Positions 1 through 8,100 of a stretch of DNA of 64,000 nt are shown one piece after another. Location of the stretch: assembly GCA_002362105.1 (NCBI GenBank), contig DETD01000020.1, positions 62,001 through 126,000 on the forward strand, in the 5' to 3' direction. Position 1 is the stretch's first letter; each line of letters opens with the position of its first letter. Under the pieces are notes generated by a model. The model was not told the origin of the DNA. It saw nothing but the letters and a program-made list of their open reading frames with translations, and made no database searches. Source of the DNA: Bacteroidales bacterium UBA3297 (GTDB taxonomy: Bacteria > Bacteroidota > Bacteroidia > Bacteroidales > Paludibacteraceae). Both the position numbers and the translations under genes were made by a program.

Positions 1-2
1 AC

Positions 3-185
3 ACCAAAGCCGTCTTTAGGAGCGGCACGAAAAAAGCCAGTGAACTCTGCGCCTTGTGCGAAGGTATAAAGTGTGTGGAAGAGCACAGTTTCAACGAAGA
101 GATGAAGAAACACTCCATCCGGGGCAAACTGTTCGCCTTCCTCTTCCCATCGCTCAACGACCGCTGGGCCACCTTTGTGTGGTAA
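3..185 (+). CDS. C-terminal fragment of an unidentified protein
   Basis: The reading frame is open from the first bases of the window to a TAA at 183-185 and gives about 60 residues. It ends in a basic and aromatic stretch with the sequence RGKLFAFLFPSLNDRWATFVW, shown here only in part by its key residues F, P, W and the final W. Two nearby cysteines in a CALC motif lie near the middle. I do not recognise the family, and its start lies upstream of the window. It is followed by a strong hairpin at 206-248, which suggests it is the last gene of its transcript. The call rests on the uninterrupted frame and protein-like composition only. Confidence 0.5.
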   Translation, partial: TKAVFRSGTKKASELCALCEGIKCVEEHSFNEEMKKHSIRGKLFAFLFPSLNDRWATFVW

Positions 186-205
186 ATGGAGAAAAGAAGG
201 AACAA

Positions 206-248
206 CCCAGCCACGGAGGAATGGTGTTACCACTTCTCTGTGGCTGGG
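206..248 (+). terminator. Hairpin downstream of the first gene
   Basis: CCCAGCCACGGAG at 206-218 pairs with CTCTGTGGCTGGG at 236-248, giving 13 pairs with one G-U. The loop contains a further small stem. There is no long T-run after it, so it may be a weak terminator or an mRNA 3'-end stabiliser. Confidence 0.45.
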
Positions 249-358
249 AAATGCCTATTTACAGGCAATTAACGATTAGAATTTATCAATTCCCGATTTT
301 TATCGGACAGCAATAGTTACAAATATAAAGTTTTTTTTACAGATGTATTTCATTTTTA

Positions 359-1153
359 TCACCTTTTACCCAACTTCAACTGCTTAACTTTAAGTTGATC
401 TGCATTCATTTCACTGCCAGATTCTTTCGAAGACAAAACATTATCAGGGAACTCGGAATTTACCAATTCAGTAGTTTCCGATTTAGCGAACGGGTTATGG
501 AAAACTGCTCTATAAGGCGAATAATTGACCTTAAAAAGTTCCTCGTTTACTGCGTCCAAATCAATCAAATCCATAACCTGTAAGAGATATTTCCACTCCC
601 TATCTCCTATAACTTTATCTGCCACCGACAACTCGAACAAACTTTCAACAATCGTTTTTTTCTTCTTTTTGTCCAACTTTCCAATTAGTTCGGTAGCATT
701 TTTCAAGTCACCTTCGTTTAAAGTTTTATTTCTGTCCCTAACATAATCATCTCCAAATTCCCCTTTAATAGCAGCCAACTCATTCTCGGAAGGTTGTTGA
801 TCTGTCAATAGCCAAAAAAGAATGAATTTTGCATTTTTTTCATCAAATTTTTCATCAAATTTTTCACAAAGCGAACCAATCATCCTGTCAAATAGTTTTC
901 CTTCTATATTAGGTATATAGTGAGCGAACTTGAGAGCTGAGAAACAAAATGAAGGAAGAAAAGTTATAAGTAAGATGAGAAACATTAAGAAACCAGAAAG
1001 TCCCAATAAACTTTTAATAATATAGATTAACCCCAACAATAATGACAAAGCCACCCCAATATAAATAACGTATGCCACTATAGGGAACAATAAGCAAACA
1101 AGTCCATAAAATAGCGTTTTCCAATTCACACAAGATAGGATGCTCTTAATCAT
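359..1153 (-). CDS. Membrane protein with TerB-like cytoplasmic domain
   Basis: This 264-residue protein starts at an ATG. Two hydrophobic segments lie at about residues 12-50 and 55-75, and the rest is soluble. Around residues 160-200 the pattern SLFELSVADKVIGDREWKYL resembles the TerB/DjlA-like helical fold (small-residue, acidic, then E at a fixed distance). A lysine run (KKKKK) precedes it. It lies 11 bases downstream of the GT-C-like gene on the same strand, so the two are probably cotranscribed. The family assignment is by motif shape only. The function is unknown; TerB-like modules often occur in membrane-associated stress proteins. Confidence 0.55.
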   Translation of the reverse strand: MIKSILSCVNWKTLFYGLVCLLFPIVAYVIYIGVALSLLLGLIYIIKSLLGLSGFLMFLILLITFLPSFCFSALKFAHYIPNIEGKLFDRMIGSLCEKFDEKFDEKNAKFILFWLLTDQQPSENELAAIKGEFGDDYVRDRNKTLNEGDLKNATELIGKLDKKKKKTIVESLFELSVADKVIGDREWKYLLQVMDLIDLDAVNEELFKVNYSPYRAVFHNPFAKSETTELVNSEFPDNVLSSKESGSEMNADQLKVKQLKLGKR

Positions 1154-1164
1154 AATAATCTTCC

Positions 1165-2634
1165 TTATTGTTTTACTGACAAACTATCAATTCTATACTC
1201 TCCAAAGGCACCACAGAAAGAAAAGACAGGCTTAAATTGCACAAATTCTACACCATCCATGCCTTCACCCTCGACCAATGTTACTCTAGAATATAATACC
1301 GGATAGGCATTTCTATCAGTATATACAGGAACCTTACTGTTCGCTATTGAATCGGAAATAACCCACGACTCCATACGAACAAAACGGGGGTCAAGATCAA
1401 CTCCAGTCTCGTAATAGTTTCTATTGACGGTTGTATAATAATCGACAGGAAGGAACTTACAGTTCCCTTTTTCATTTACAAACTTCACAACCGCCTGCGT
1501 GTTGTAATAGTTCAATACATGTTGTGGAACTATTGCTACCGCCATATTCCAGACAAAGCAACACCCAACGAAAACAATTCTAAACAAGGGACTGCGTTCG
1601 GTAGCAAAAACAGGTAGCGCCAACAAAAACAAAGCCGGCAGCATAACCATAAACTCTGCGTTGCCATCGCTTAGGAAGGCAAAAAGGAGCTGCAAAAGAA
1701 ACGCCGCAGCCATCGTCCACTCAAACAGTTGTTCCCGTTTAAATACAGGTTTGAAGAAACGCCACGAACGGAAGACGCTAACTGCCAGCACTAATGCCAA
1801 CACAGCCGCCAATACGACGAAAAGGACAATCCCCGTAAAGTACATCAAATTGCCATGCATCTGCACGAACGTGCGGAAAAAACTAATAGGAGTCAGCAAC
1901 AGATTCACAGCCGTTATAGACAGGTGGCCTTCGCCTGAATAATAGTAGCTGGCCAAATAGCGCCAAAGGCTGCCTAATGAGCAAGGAAGCCCTTCGTGAA
2001 ACACAACGACCGCCATATAGGTTGCTGGTACAAGAAGTGCGAACAGTGCAAAAATAAGGGCCGAGCGCTTATTGTAGACGAAAAGTCCGACGAACAGTGC
2101 TCCCATCCAGAACAAATAAAGCTGGTGAAAGAGCACCGACACAACCGCAGCGACAGACATACCCACCAACGGGAACTGTCGGCCGGTTGTTATATGCCTA
2201 CAATAGCCATAGCTGGCAAGTAATGAAAAAAACAGGGGTATGATATAGGCCTCGGCCTCTACCGAGAAGCGCATATAGCCAAAAGAACAGCCTAGGAACA
2301 GGGTTCCCAACAGGGGGGACAAGCGTTGTTGGCGCAACCCCAGCAGTTTGTAGAGGACCCACAAACCCGCACCGGCAAAAAGGGAATTAACAAGAGCCAT
2401 AAAGCGCAACGCGTCTACTTCGGCAAACGCGCTTACCCAACGGTATAAGACATGGTTAAAATACGTGTACAGGAGGTGGTGGGGCTGGAATAAATTATTC
2501 CCGTAACGGGCATCGGCCGCATAGCAGAGCGCATCGGCACTGCAGTTTTCAGATGGAAGCAGACAATAAGACAGTGTCAACAAGATAATGGCCAATCCTG
2601 CAACAATAGGTGTATTAAAAATCCTCGGGTTCAT
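1165..2634 (-). CDS. Polytopic membrane protein, GT-C glycosyltransferase-like
   Basis: The protein has 489 residues and about ten hydrophobic segments. The N-terminal loop after the first membrane span carries acidic residues (SADALCYAADARYGN) followed by QPHHLLY. This is the arrangement seen in GT-C fold transferases, which use a lipid-linked sugar and keep catalytic acids in the first periplasmic loop. The C-terminal 90 residues are soluble and probably periplasmic. It may attach or extend a sugar on protein or lipid, but the donor and acceptor cannot be read from the sequence. It is separated from the upstream malic enzyme gene by a terminator and shares a transcript with the TerB-like gene downstream. 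Confidence 0.6.
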   Translation of the reverse strand: MNPRIFNTPIVAGLAIILLTLSYCLLPSENCSADALCYAADARYGNNLFQPHHLLYTYFNHVLYRWVSAFAEVDALRFMALVNSLFAGAGLWVLYKLLGLRQQRLSPLLGTLFLGCSFGYMRFSVEAEAYIIPLFFSLLASYGYCRHITTGRQFPLVGMSVAAVVSVLFHQLYLFWMGALFVGLFVYNKRSALIFALFALLVPATYMAVVVFHEGLPCSLGSLWRYLASYYYSGEGHLSITAVNLLLTPISFFRTFVQMHGNLMYFTGIVLFVVLAAVLALVLAVSVFRSWRFFKPVFKREQLFEWTMAAAFLLQLLFAFLSDGNAEFMVMLPALFLLALPVFATERSPLFRIVFVGCCFVWNMAVAIVPQHVLNYYNTQAVVKFVNEKGNCKFLPVDYYTTVNRNYYETGVDLDPRFVRMESWVISDSIANSKVPVYTDRNAYPVLYSRVTLVEGEGMDGVEFVQFKPVFSFCGAFGEYRIDSLSVKQ

Positions 2635-2652
2635 AGGTCAAAAGTAAGCAAT

Positions 2653-2683
2653 AAAAAAGGTCCCGCCAAACGGCAGGACCTTT
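2653..2683 (-). terminator. Rho-independent terminator after the malic enzyme gene
   Basis: On the minus strand AAAGGTCCTGCC pairs with GGCGGGACCTTT across a GTTT loop and is followed by a T-run. It sits between the malic enzyme stop and the start of the GT-C-like gene, so those two are separate transcripts. Confidence 0.85.
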
Positions 2684-2705
2684 ATATATGTTGAAAACCG
2701 GGAAA

Positions 2706-4004
2706 TTAACGGTATTTCTTCTGAGCAGCCATACGGTCGCGAAGCTGTTGTTTGTAGGCAGCCCAATCGGTAATGTTGTGGGTAGCCACACCACTTTCCA
2801 TAGCAGCCTTAGCCACAGCAGGAGCAACAGTTTCGAGCAAACGTGGGTCGAAAGCAACAGGGATGATGTAGTTGCGACCGAACTTCATATCAGGATTGTT
2901 GTACAACTGTTTGATTGATTCTGGAACAGGCTCCTTAGCCAAAGCAGCCAAAGCACGAACAGCACCCAGTTTCATCTCCTCGTTGATAGCGGTAGCGTGA
3001 GTGTCGAGCGCACCACGGAAGATGTAAGGGAAGCCAAGCACGTTGTTAACCTGGTTAGGATAGTCGGAACGGCCAGTTGCCATGATGATATCTTCACGAG
3101 CGGCAGTAGCGTCTTCGTAAGTGATTTCTGGGTTAGGGTTAGCCAAAGCGAACACGATAGGGTTCTTAGCCATTGAGCGAACCATATCTTGAGAAAGTAC
3201 GCCACCCTTAGAAAGACCCAAGAACACGTCGCAACCGTTAACAGCCTCAGCCAAAGTCTTGCAATCGGTACGAGAAGTAGCGAAGAAGCGCTTCTGTTCG
3301 TTGAGATCGGTACGTTCCTGGCTGATAACGCCACGGCTGTCGAGCATAACAACATTCTCCTTCTTAGCACCCAAAGCGAGGTACAACTTGGTACAGCTGA
3401 TAGCAGCAGCACCGGCACCGTTAACAACAATCTTAACGTCTTCAATCTTCTTGCCAACAACCTCAAGCGCATTGATGAGACCAGCGGCAGAGATGATAGC
3501 AGTACCGTGCTGGTCGTCGTGCATCAAAGGAATGTCGCACTCGCGTTTCAAACGCTCTTCAATAGCGAAACACTCAGGAGCCTTGATGTCTTCGAGGTTG
3601 ATACCACCAAAAGTAGGAGCGATAGCCTTAACAGTTTCGCAGAACTTGTCAACATCAGTAGCGTCAACTTCAATATCGAACACGTCAATATCAGCGAAAA
3701 TCTTGAACAAAAGGCCCTTACCCTCCATAACAGGCTTACCAGCAATAGCACCGATGTTACCTAGACCAAGCACAGCAGTACCGTTTGAGATAACCGCAAC
3801 GAGGTTACCCTTTGCAGTGTAGTTGTAAGCCTTGCTTGCATCGTCTGCAATTTCAAGACATGGAGCAGCTACACCTGGAGAATAAGCCAATGAAAGGTCC
3901 TGCTGGGTTTCAGTTGATTTGGTAGGGATAACCTGGATTTTACCAGGACGGCCCTGTGCGTGGTATTCACACGCCTTCTGGTTGAGTTCGTTCTTATCGC
4001 TCAT
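2706..4004 (-). CDS. maeB: NADP-type malic enzyme, single-domain (no phosphotransacetylase domain)
   Basis: The enzyme oxidatively decarboxylates malate to pyruvate. The N-terminal SLAYSPGVAAPC, the lysine-bearing AKGNLVAVISNGTAVLGLG and the metal-binding LEDI and MHDDQHGTA motifs are all present, and a Rossmann NAD(P) domain follows (VVNGAGAAAISC). Most Bacteroidales relatives are about 760 residues with a C-terminal phosphotransacetylase-like half. This one stops at residue 432, a few residues after the usual linker (YKQQLRDRM), and a terminator follows within 60 bases. No remnant of the second domain is seen downstream. Loss of that half should alter allosteric control by acetyl-CoA rather than catalysis. 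Confidence 0.95.
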   Translation of the reverse strand: MSDKNELNQKACEYHAQGRPGKIQVIPTKSTETQQDLSLAYSPGVAAPCLEIADDASKAYNYTAKGNLVAVISNGTAVLGLGNIGAIAGKPVMEGKGLLFKIFADIDVFDIEVDATDVDKFCETVKAIAPTFGGINLEDIKAPECFAIEERLKRECDIPLMHDDQHGTAIISAAGLINALEVVGKKIEDVKIVVNGAGAAAISCTKLYLALGAKKENVVMLDSRGVISQERTDLNEQKRFFATSRTDCKTLAEAVNGCDVFLGLSKGGVLSQDMVRSMAKNPIVFALANPNPEITYEDATAAREDIIMATGRSDYPNQVNNVLGFPYIFRGALDTHATAINEEMKLGAVRALAALAKEPVPESIKQLYNNPDMKFGRNYIIPVAFDPRLLETVAPAVAKAAMESGVATHNITDWAAYKQQLRDRMAAQKKYR

Positions 4005-4048
4005 AGTGAATAATTATATATTTGTTCTTATCTTTTGCATTCGGATTG

Positions 4049-4056
4049 CAAAATTA
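4049..4056 (-). promoter_or_regulatory. -7 element of malic enzyme promoter
   Basis: The minus strand reads TAATTTTG, a full match to the Bacteroidota -7 consensus TAnnTTTG, about 45 bases before the start codon. The -33 box is weak (TTGC about 22 bases upstream). Confidence 0.4.
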
Positions 4057-4165
4057 ATACAAAAAAGTGGTATAAGGGGCAATTCTGTTTATAAATTAAC
4101 AGCCAAAAACGATTTTTTGGTAGATTATAGTATAAAGATACGTCAAAAAGTAAAAAAATATCAGT

Positions 4166-4780
4166 TTAACGGCTCCAAGCGTTTACCACTTCGCCAATAT
4201 AGACATTGTGAATAGATGTATCTTTCTGGTATACCCCGACAGCCACCTCGCCGAAGCCCGAAGGTTGGAATGGCGCCTGATAGAGTTTTTTACACTCCAG
4301 CACAATATCGGCGTCGGTAAAGAACGGATTACCCAACTGGGTAAACTCCATCTTCAAGCCAGTTGCCTTCACCTTGTCACCATCGCGTCCCGAATGTGTA
4401 CCCATATAGCGCATAGCGTCGGAGAACTGAGCCGAGAAACCCGACACGGTAAAATAGTCGTTTTGCGCCATAAAGGCGTCGGTATGCCGACTCTTACGGA
4501 CAAAGACGGTAACAACAGGGCGGTCCATACCCCACAAAGTACCCAACTGTCCCCATCCGATTGTCATAGCATTCATGCTGTCCTTCTTTCCGGCGGCCAG
4601 CAACAGGCCGTCACCATCGAAGAAAGTGAATGGGTTCTTTTTCCACTCAGAGCGGACATCGAACGGTTTGAGTTCGGTAGAAATCTGTTCAGCAGCGGGA
4701 GCTGCAGGAGACGAGCATGAAGTTAGCGACGATGCCGCCAAAACAACAGCGGTGGTAAAGCAAAAAAATAACTGTTTCAT
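4166..4780 (-). CDS. Exported flavin-reductase-like lipoprotein (split-barrel FMN fold)
   Basis: The 204-residue protein begins with a lipoprotein signal peptide ending in LTSC (Cys22). The mature part has the pattern of the flavin reductase / FMN-binding split barrel: the MTIGWGQLGTLWG segment, then PVVTVFVRKSRHT, then a DYFTVSGFS strand. Members of this family normally bind FMN in the cytoplasm. A lipobox places this one on a membrane surface outside the cytoplasm. It stands alone between the malic enzyme gene and the SRP RNA. The substrate is unknown; a role as an extracytoplasmic flavin- or haem-binding reductase is inference. Confidence 0.75.
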   Translation of the reverse strand: MKQLFFCFTTAVVLAASSLTSCSSPAAPAAEQISTELKPFDVRSEWKKNPFTFFDGDGLLLAAGKKDSMNAMTIGWGQLGTLWGMDRPVVTVFVRKSRHTDAFMAQNDYFTVSGFSAQFSDAMRYMGTHSGRDGDKVKATGLKMEFTQLGNPFFTDADIVLECKKLYQAPFQPSGFGEVAVGVYQKDTSIHNVYIGEVVNAWSR

Positions 4781-4885
4781 ACTGGTATAATGATTTTATT
4801 GGTGCAAAAATAATAAAACAAAAGCAATGAGAAGCCGTGAGCATCAATTCGATAGAAAAAATACGAACAAAAAAGCAAAGAAATG

Positions 4886-4917
4886 TTTGGCAGGAATAAA
4901 AAAAGAGCCTAATTTTG
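4886..4917 (+). promoter_or_regulatory. Strong promoter for SRP RNA and tRNA-Thr
   Basis: TTTG at 4886-4889 and TAATTTTG at 4910-4917 are separated by 20 bases. This is an exact match to the Bacteroidota primary sigma-factor consensus and puts the start of transcription at about 4923, the first base of the SRP RNA. Confidence 0.85.
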
Positions 4918-4922
4918 CGCTC

Positions 4923-5020
4923 GGTAAGCCCCACTTCGGCATGCTCCTTGTGAACCTCGTCAGAGCTTGACCGCAGCAGCGATAAGCAGGTTGTAGCGGC
5001 GTGAAGTGGCAAGTTTACCA
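4923..5020 (+). ncRNA. ffs: Signal recognition particle RNA (small bacterial 4.5S type)
   Basis: The core GTGAACCTCGTCAG, then AGCAGCGATAAGC, matches the conserved domain IV of small bacterial SRP RNA. The ends pair: CCACTTC near the 5' end with GAAGTGG at 5003-5009, and GGTAA at 4924-4928 with TTACC at 5015-5019. The length is close to 100 nucleotides. It binds Ffh and targets membrane proteins to the translocon. The apical part reads AGAGCTTGACCGC instead of the familiar GGAA-tetraloop form. It is followed after only four bases by tRNA-Thr, so both are likely cut from one transcript. Confidence 0.8.
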
Positions 5021-5023
5021 CCT

Positions 5024-5097
5024 GCCTCTTTAGCTCAGTTGGCCAGAGCACGTGATTTGTAATCTCGGGGTCGTTGGTTCGAATCCGACAAGAGGCT
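5024..5097 (+). tRNA. tRNA-Thr (anticodon TGT)
   Basis: The acceptor arms GCCTCTT and AAGAGGC pair fully, the D-arm is GCTC/GAGC and the T-arm is GTTGG-TTCGAAT-CCGAC. The seven-base anticodon loop TTTGTAA carries TGT, which reads ACA. The anticodon stem CGTGA/TCTCG has one T-T mismatch. CCA is not encoded. Confidence 0.93.
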
Positions 5098-5110
5098 CAA
5101 AAAAGTACAG

Positions 5111-5144
5111 AAGTGCATCAAAATCTTTTTGGTGCACTTTTTTT
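5111..5144 (+). terminator. Terminator of the SRP RNA-tRNA-Thr transcript
   Basis: AAGTGCATCAAAA at 5111-5123 pairs with TTTTGGTGCACTT at 5127-5139 with one T-G pair, and a run of T follows. It ends only 28 bases before the start codon of the large repeat protein. Confidence 0.85.
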
Positions 5145-5171
5145 ATATCAACCACTTCAGATTCCTTGCTT

Positions 5172-8100
5172 ATGGCAGACCAGATAAAATATAGCAAAGT
5201 AAACAATAATGAAGTTTTAGTTTCCGGATACCTTAACGGCATAAGTCCAAACCTTACCATACCAGAACAAATCAAACATTCTGGAAAAGTCTTCCAGGTT
5301 ACTGAAATCGGAGAAAGCGCATTTAGCGGTTGCAGCATCCTGCAATCGGTTTTCTTGGAACAGATAAAGAATGTCCGTACAAAAGCATTCGCTGGATGCG
5401 AGAATCTGAAACTGGTACAATTTACCGAGCATCTTACTTCGCTAGGTGAGCACTCGTTCGCCTGGTGCGGTCTTGAACGCATCATCTTTCCCACACAACT
5501 CACCCACATCGGCCAATACGCATTTGTAGGATGCAACAGGTTGAGACAAATCATCTGCACCCCCGCCACCCCTCCAAAAATTTCAGACAAGAGTTTCGAC
5601 CAAGACACGTTGGAAAAGGGCGCCATATATGTACAACCCGAGGCTATCGACCTCTACAAGAACGACGAGAACTGGAGTAAATTCAAAAACATACACTCTA
5701 TTAGCGAGTTGAAGAAACTCCCCAACCTGGACGACGAGGATGAAGAGGACGAAGAAGAGCAGGACAAAGACCTGATTTTCACAGAAAACGTCATTTTCCG
5801 AATCAGCGAAAACGACGAGAACCAAGTCTGCGTAGAACAATGCAACCCCGACCTGACAGGAACCCTGCACCTGCCAGAAACAGTGGGACACGAGGGCAAA
5901 ATATACCTGGTTACAGAAATTGAAAAAGGCGCGCTCGAAAACTGCGAGAAGCTGCAACAGATACACATACCGGCCAACATCAGCTATATACCGTTCGGCA
6001 CGTTCGCGCATTGCGACGCGCTACAGCACATACGGGTCGACGCCGGCAGCCAAAGTTTCTGCGACAAAGACGGCGTCTTATTCGACAAGTACGGCAACAT
6101 TCTACTCTGCTACCCCAAGGGAAGGAAAGAGAAAAGCTACCAAGTGCCACCAACCACAGTAGGACTGGCACCTGCCTGTTTTATCGACTGCACGACACTG
6201 GAAAGCGTCTACCTATTCGACAACATCCGCCTTATCGGCATTCAGGCTTTCTACAACTGCACCTCGCTGAGAACAATCAGCCTGCCCATCTCGCTAAACG
6301 AGTTGTCGGGAGGCGCCTTCTACAAATGCGACCAACTGGAAAGCGTCTATGTTCAGGGAAGCGCACCCGCCGAGACGAACGACCCATTCGACGACGACAC
6401 GCTAAAACGTGCGACCCTGTACGTCAGCCGCGACAGCCTGCAAAAATACAAAGCAGCAGATTTGTGGAGCAAATTCGGCAAAATCAAAATGCTGGACGAC
6501 ATCAGCATCGACAACGGCGCCATGACCTTCCGCCCAAACGGAAGCCACACAGCCACCCTTATCAACGTCGACAAAAAACTGTCGGGAGCGCTCTCAATAC
6601 CCAGCACCATAACACACAAAGGGGAAACCTACACTGTTGACCGGATAGGCCGTAACAGCATAGAAGACTGCCTGCAGCTGACATCCATCCAGTTGCCGGA
6701 AACGATAGCCAGCATCGGCTACCGCTCGGTATGCGTCTGCTCGAAAATCAAAAGTTTGGTCCTGCCCCCAAATCTCCGCTTTATAGAAAACGAGGCCTTC
6801 TGCTTCAACGTGAACTTGACCACCATATTCCTGCCGGAAAAGCTTGAAGCGATAGGCGATAACGTGTTCAACGGAGACCTGAAGCTACAAGAGATAAAGG
6901 TAGATGCGAACAACCAACACTACACCAGCCAAGACGGCGTTCTCTACGACCGCAGAGGTGCGCTAGTAGCCTACCCGGCGGCCAAAAAGGACGAGTGCTA
7001 CCTACTGCCAGACAGTGTTGACGCAATGAACAATACAACATTTGCCGACGCTGGCAATCTGACCCGTTTCGAAGTGTCGGCCAACAACCAATACTACTCT
7101 ACCATCGATGGCGTTTTGGTCACAAAAGACCATTCTATACTGATTGCGTACCCAAGAGGGAGAAAAGACCGTGCATACACCGTCGACCGCAGCATAAAAC
7201 AAATTAGCCAGAGGGCTTTTTCAAAATGTAAAATTTCGCATTTAGACCTTTCGGCAGGCCTGCAGACCTTTGAGGAAGGCGCCTTCTTCGACTGCCAGGA
7301 CCTTGTTCAGGTCGACCTTCCAGAAGGTCTGACCGAGATCAGCGAGCGCTGTTTCCTCTGGTGCGAGAAACTGAAAAAAATTGAGTTCCCCGAAAGCATC
7401 GAAAAAATAGGGTCAGCCGCATTTATGAACTGCAGGTCGTTGGAACATTTAAAACTGCCAAAGAGACTGACCCGAATCGAAAAGGGCACCTTCTCGGACT
7501 GTGTGTCGCTGAACTTCATTGAGTTACCAGAAGAACTGGAATCGATAGGCGACCATGCCTTCGCCAACTGTCCGCAACTGACCGGCATCAGCATACCTGC
7601 CAGTGTGAACTCGATAGGAGAAGGCGCGTTTACCAACTCCTTTACTGAACTGGGCATGCTGACGTGTATGCTGAACAACGGCGGGAACATATCGATTGTG
7701 ATGAATGGTGAAACACCGCCAGCCATCGCTGAAAACACATTCGACCAATACTGCTACAACAGGGTTAACCTGATTGTCCCTGAAAACGCCATAAATAACT
7801 ACCGGAACACCGACGGCTGGACACGGTTCAAAAACATTATGACGGCAAACGGCCAAAAAGGTACGAAAAAGGGAACTGACGTATTTGAAGACAAAGACTT
7901 CACCTATAAAATAATAGGAACAAACCAGGTAGAACTTACAAAATATAAACACAACAGAACAGAAACGGTAACTGTTGCTCCCCAAACATCGTACAAAGGA
8001 ACAACCTATACCATTACAAGAATAGGCGAAAGTGCATTTGAAGAAACGGACATCAGCGGAATAACGATAGAGGCTCCCGTGGAAGTAATTGAGAAATATG

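Noticed and set aside
5052..5171. Extension of the leucine-rich-repeat protein upstream to a GTG inside tRNA-Thr
   Set aside because: The region encodes the tRNA and its terminator; the first ATG and the start of protein-like sequence is at 5172.
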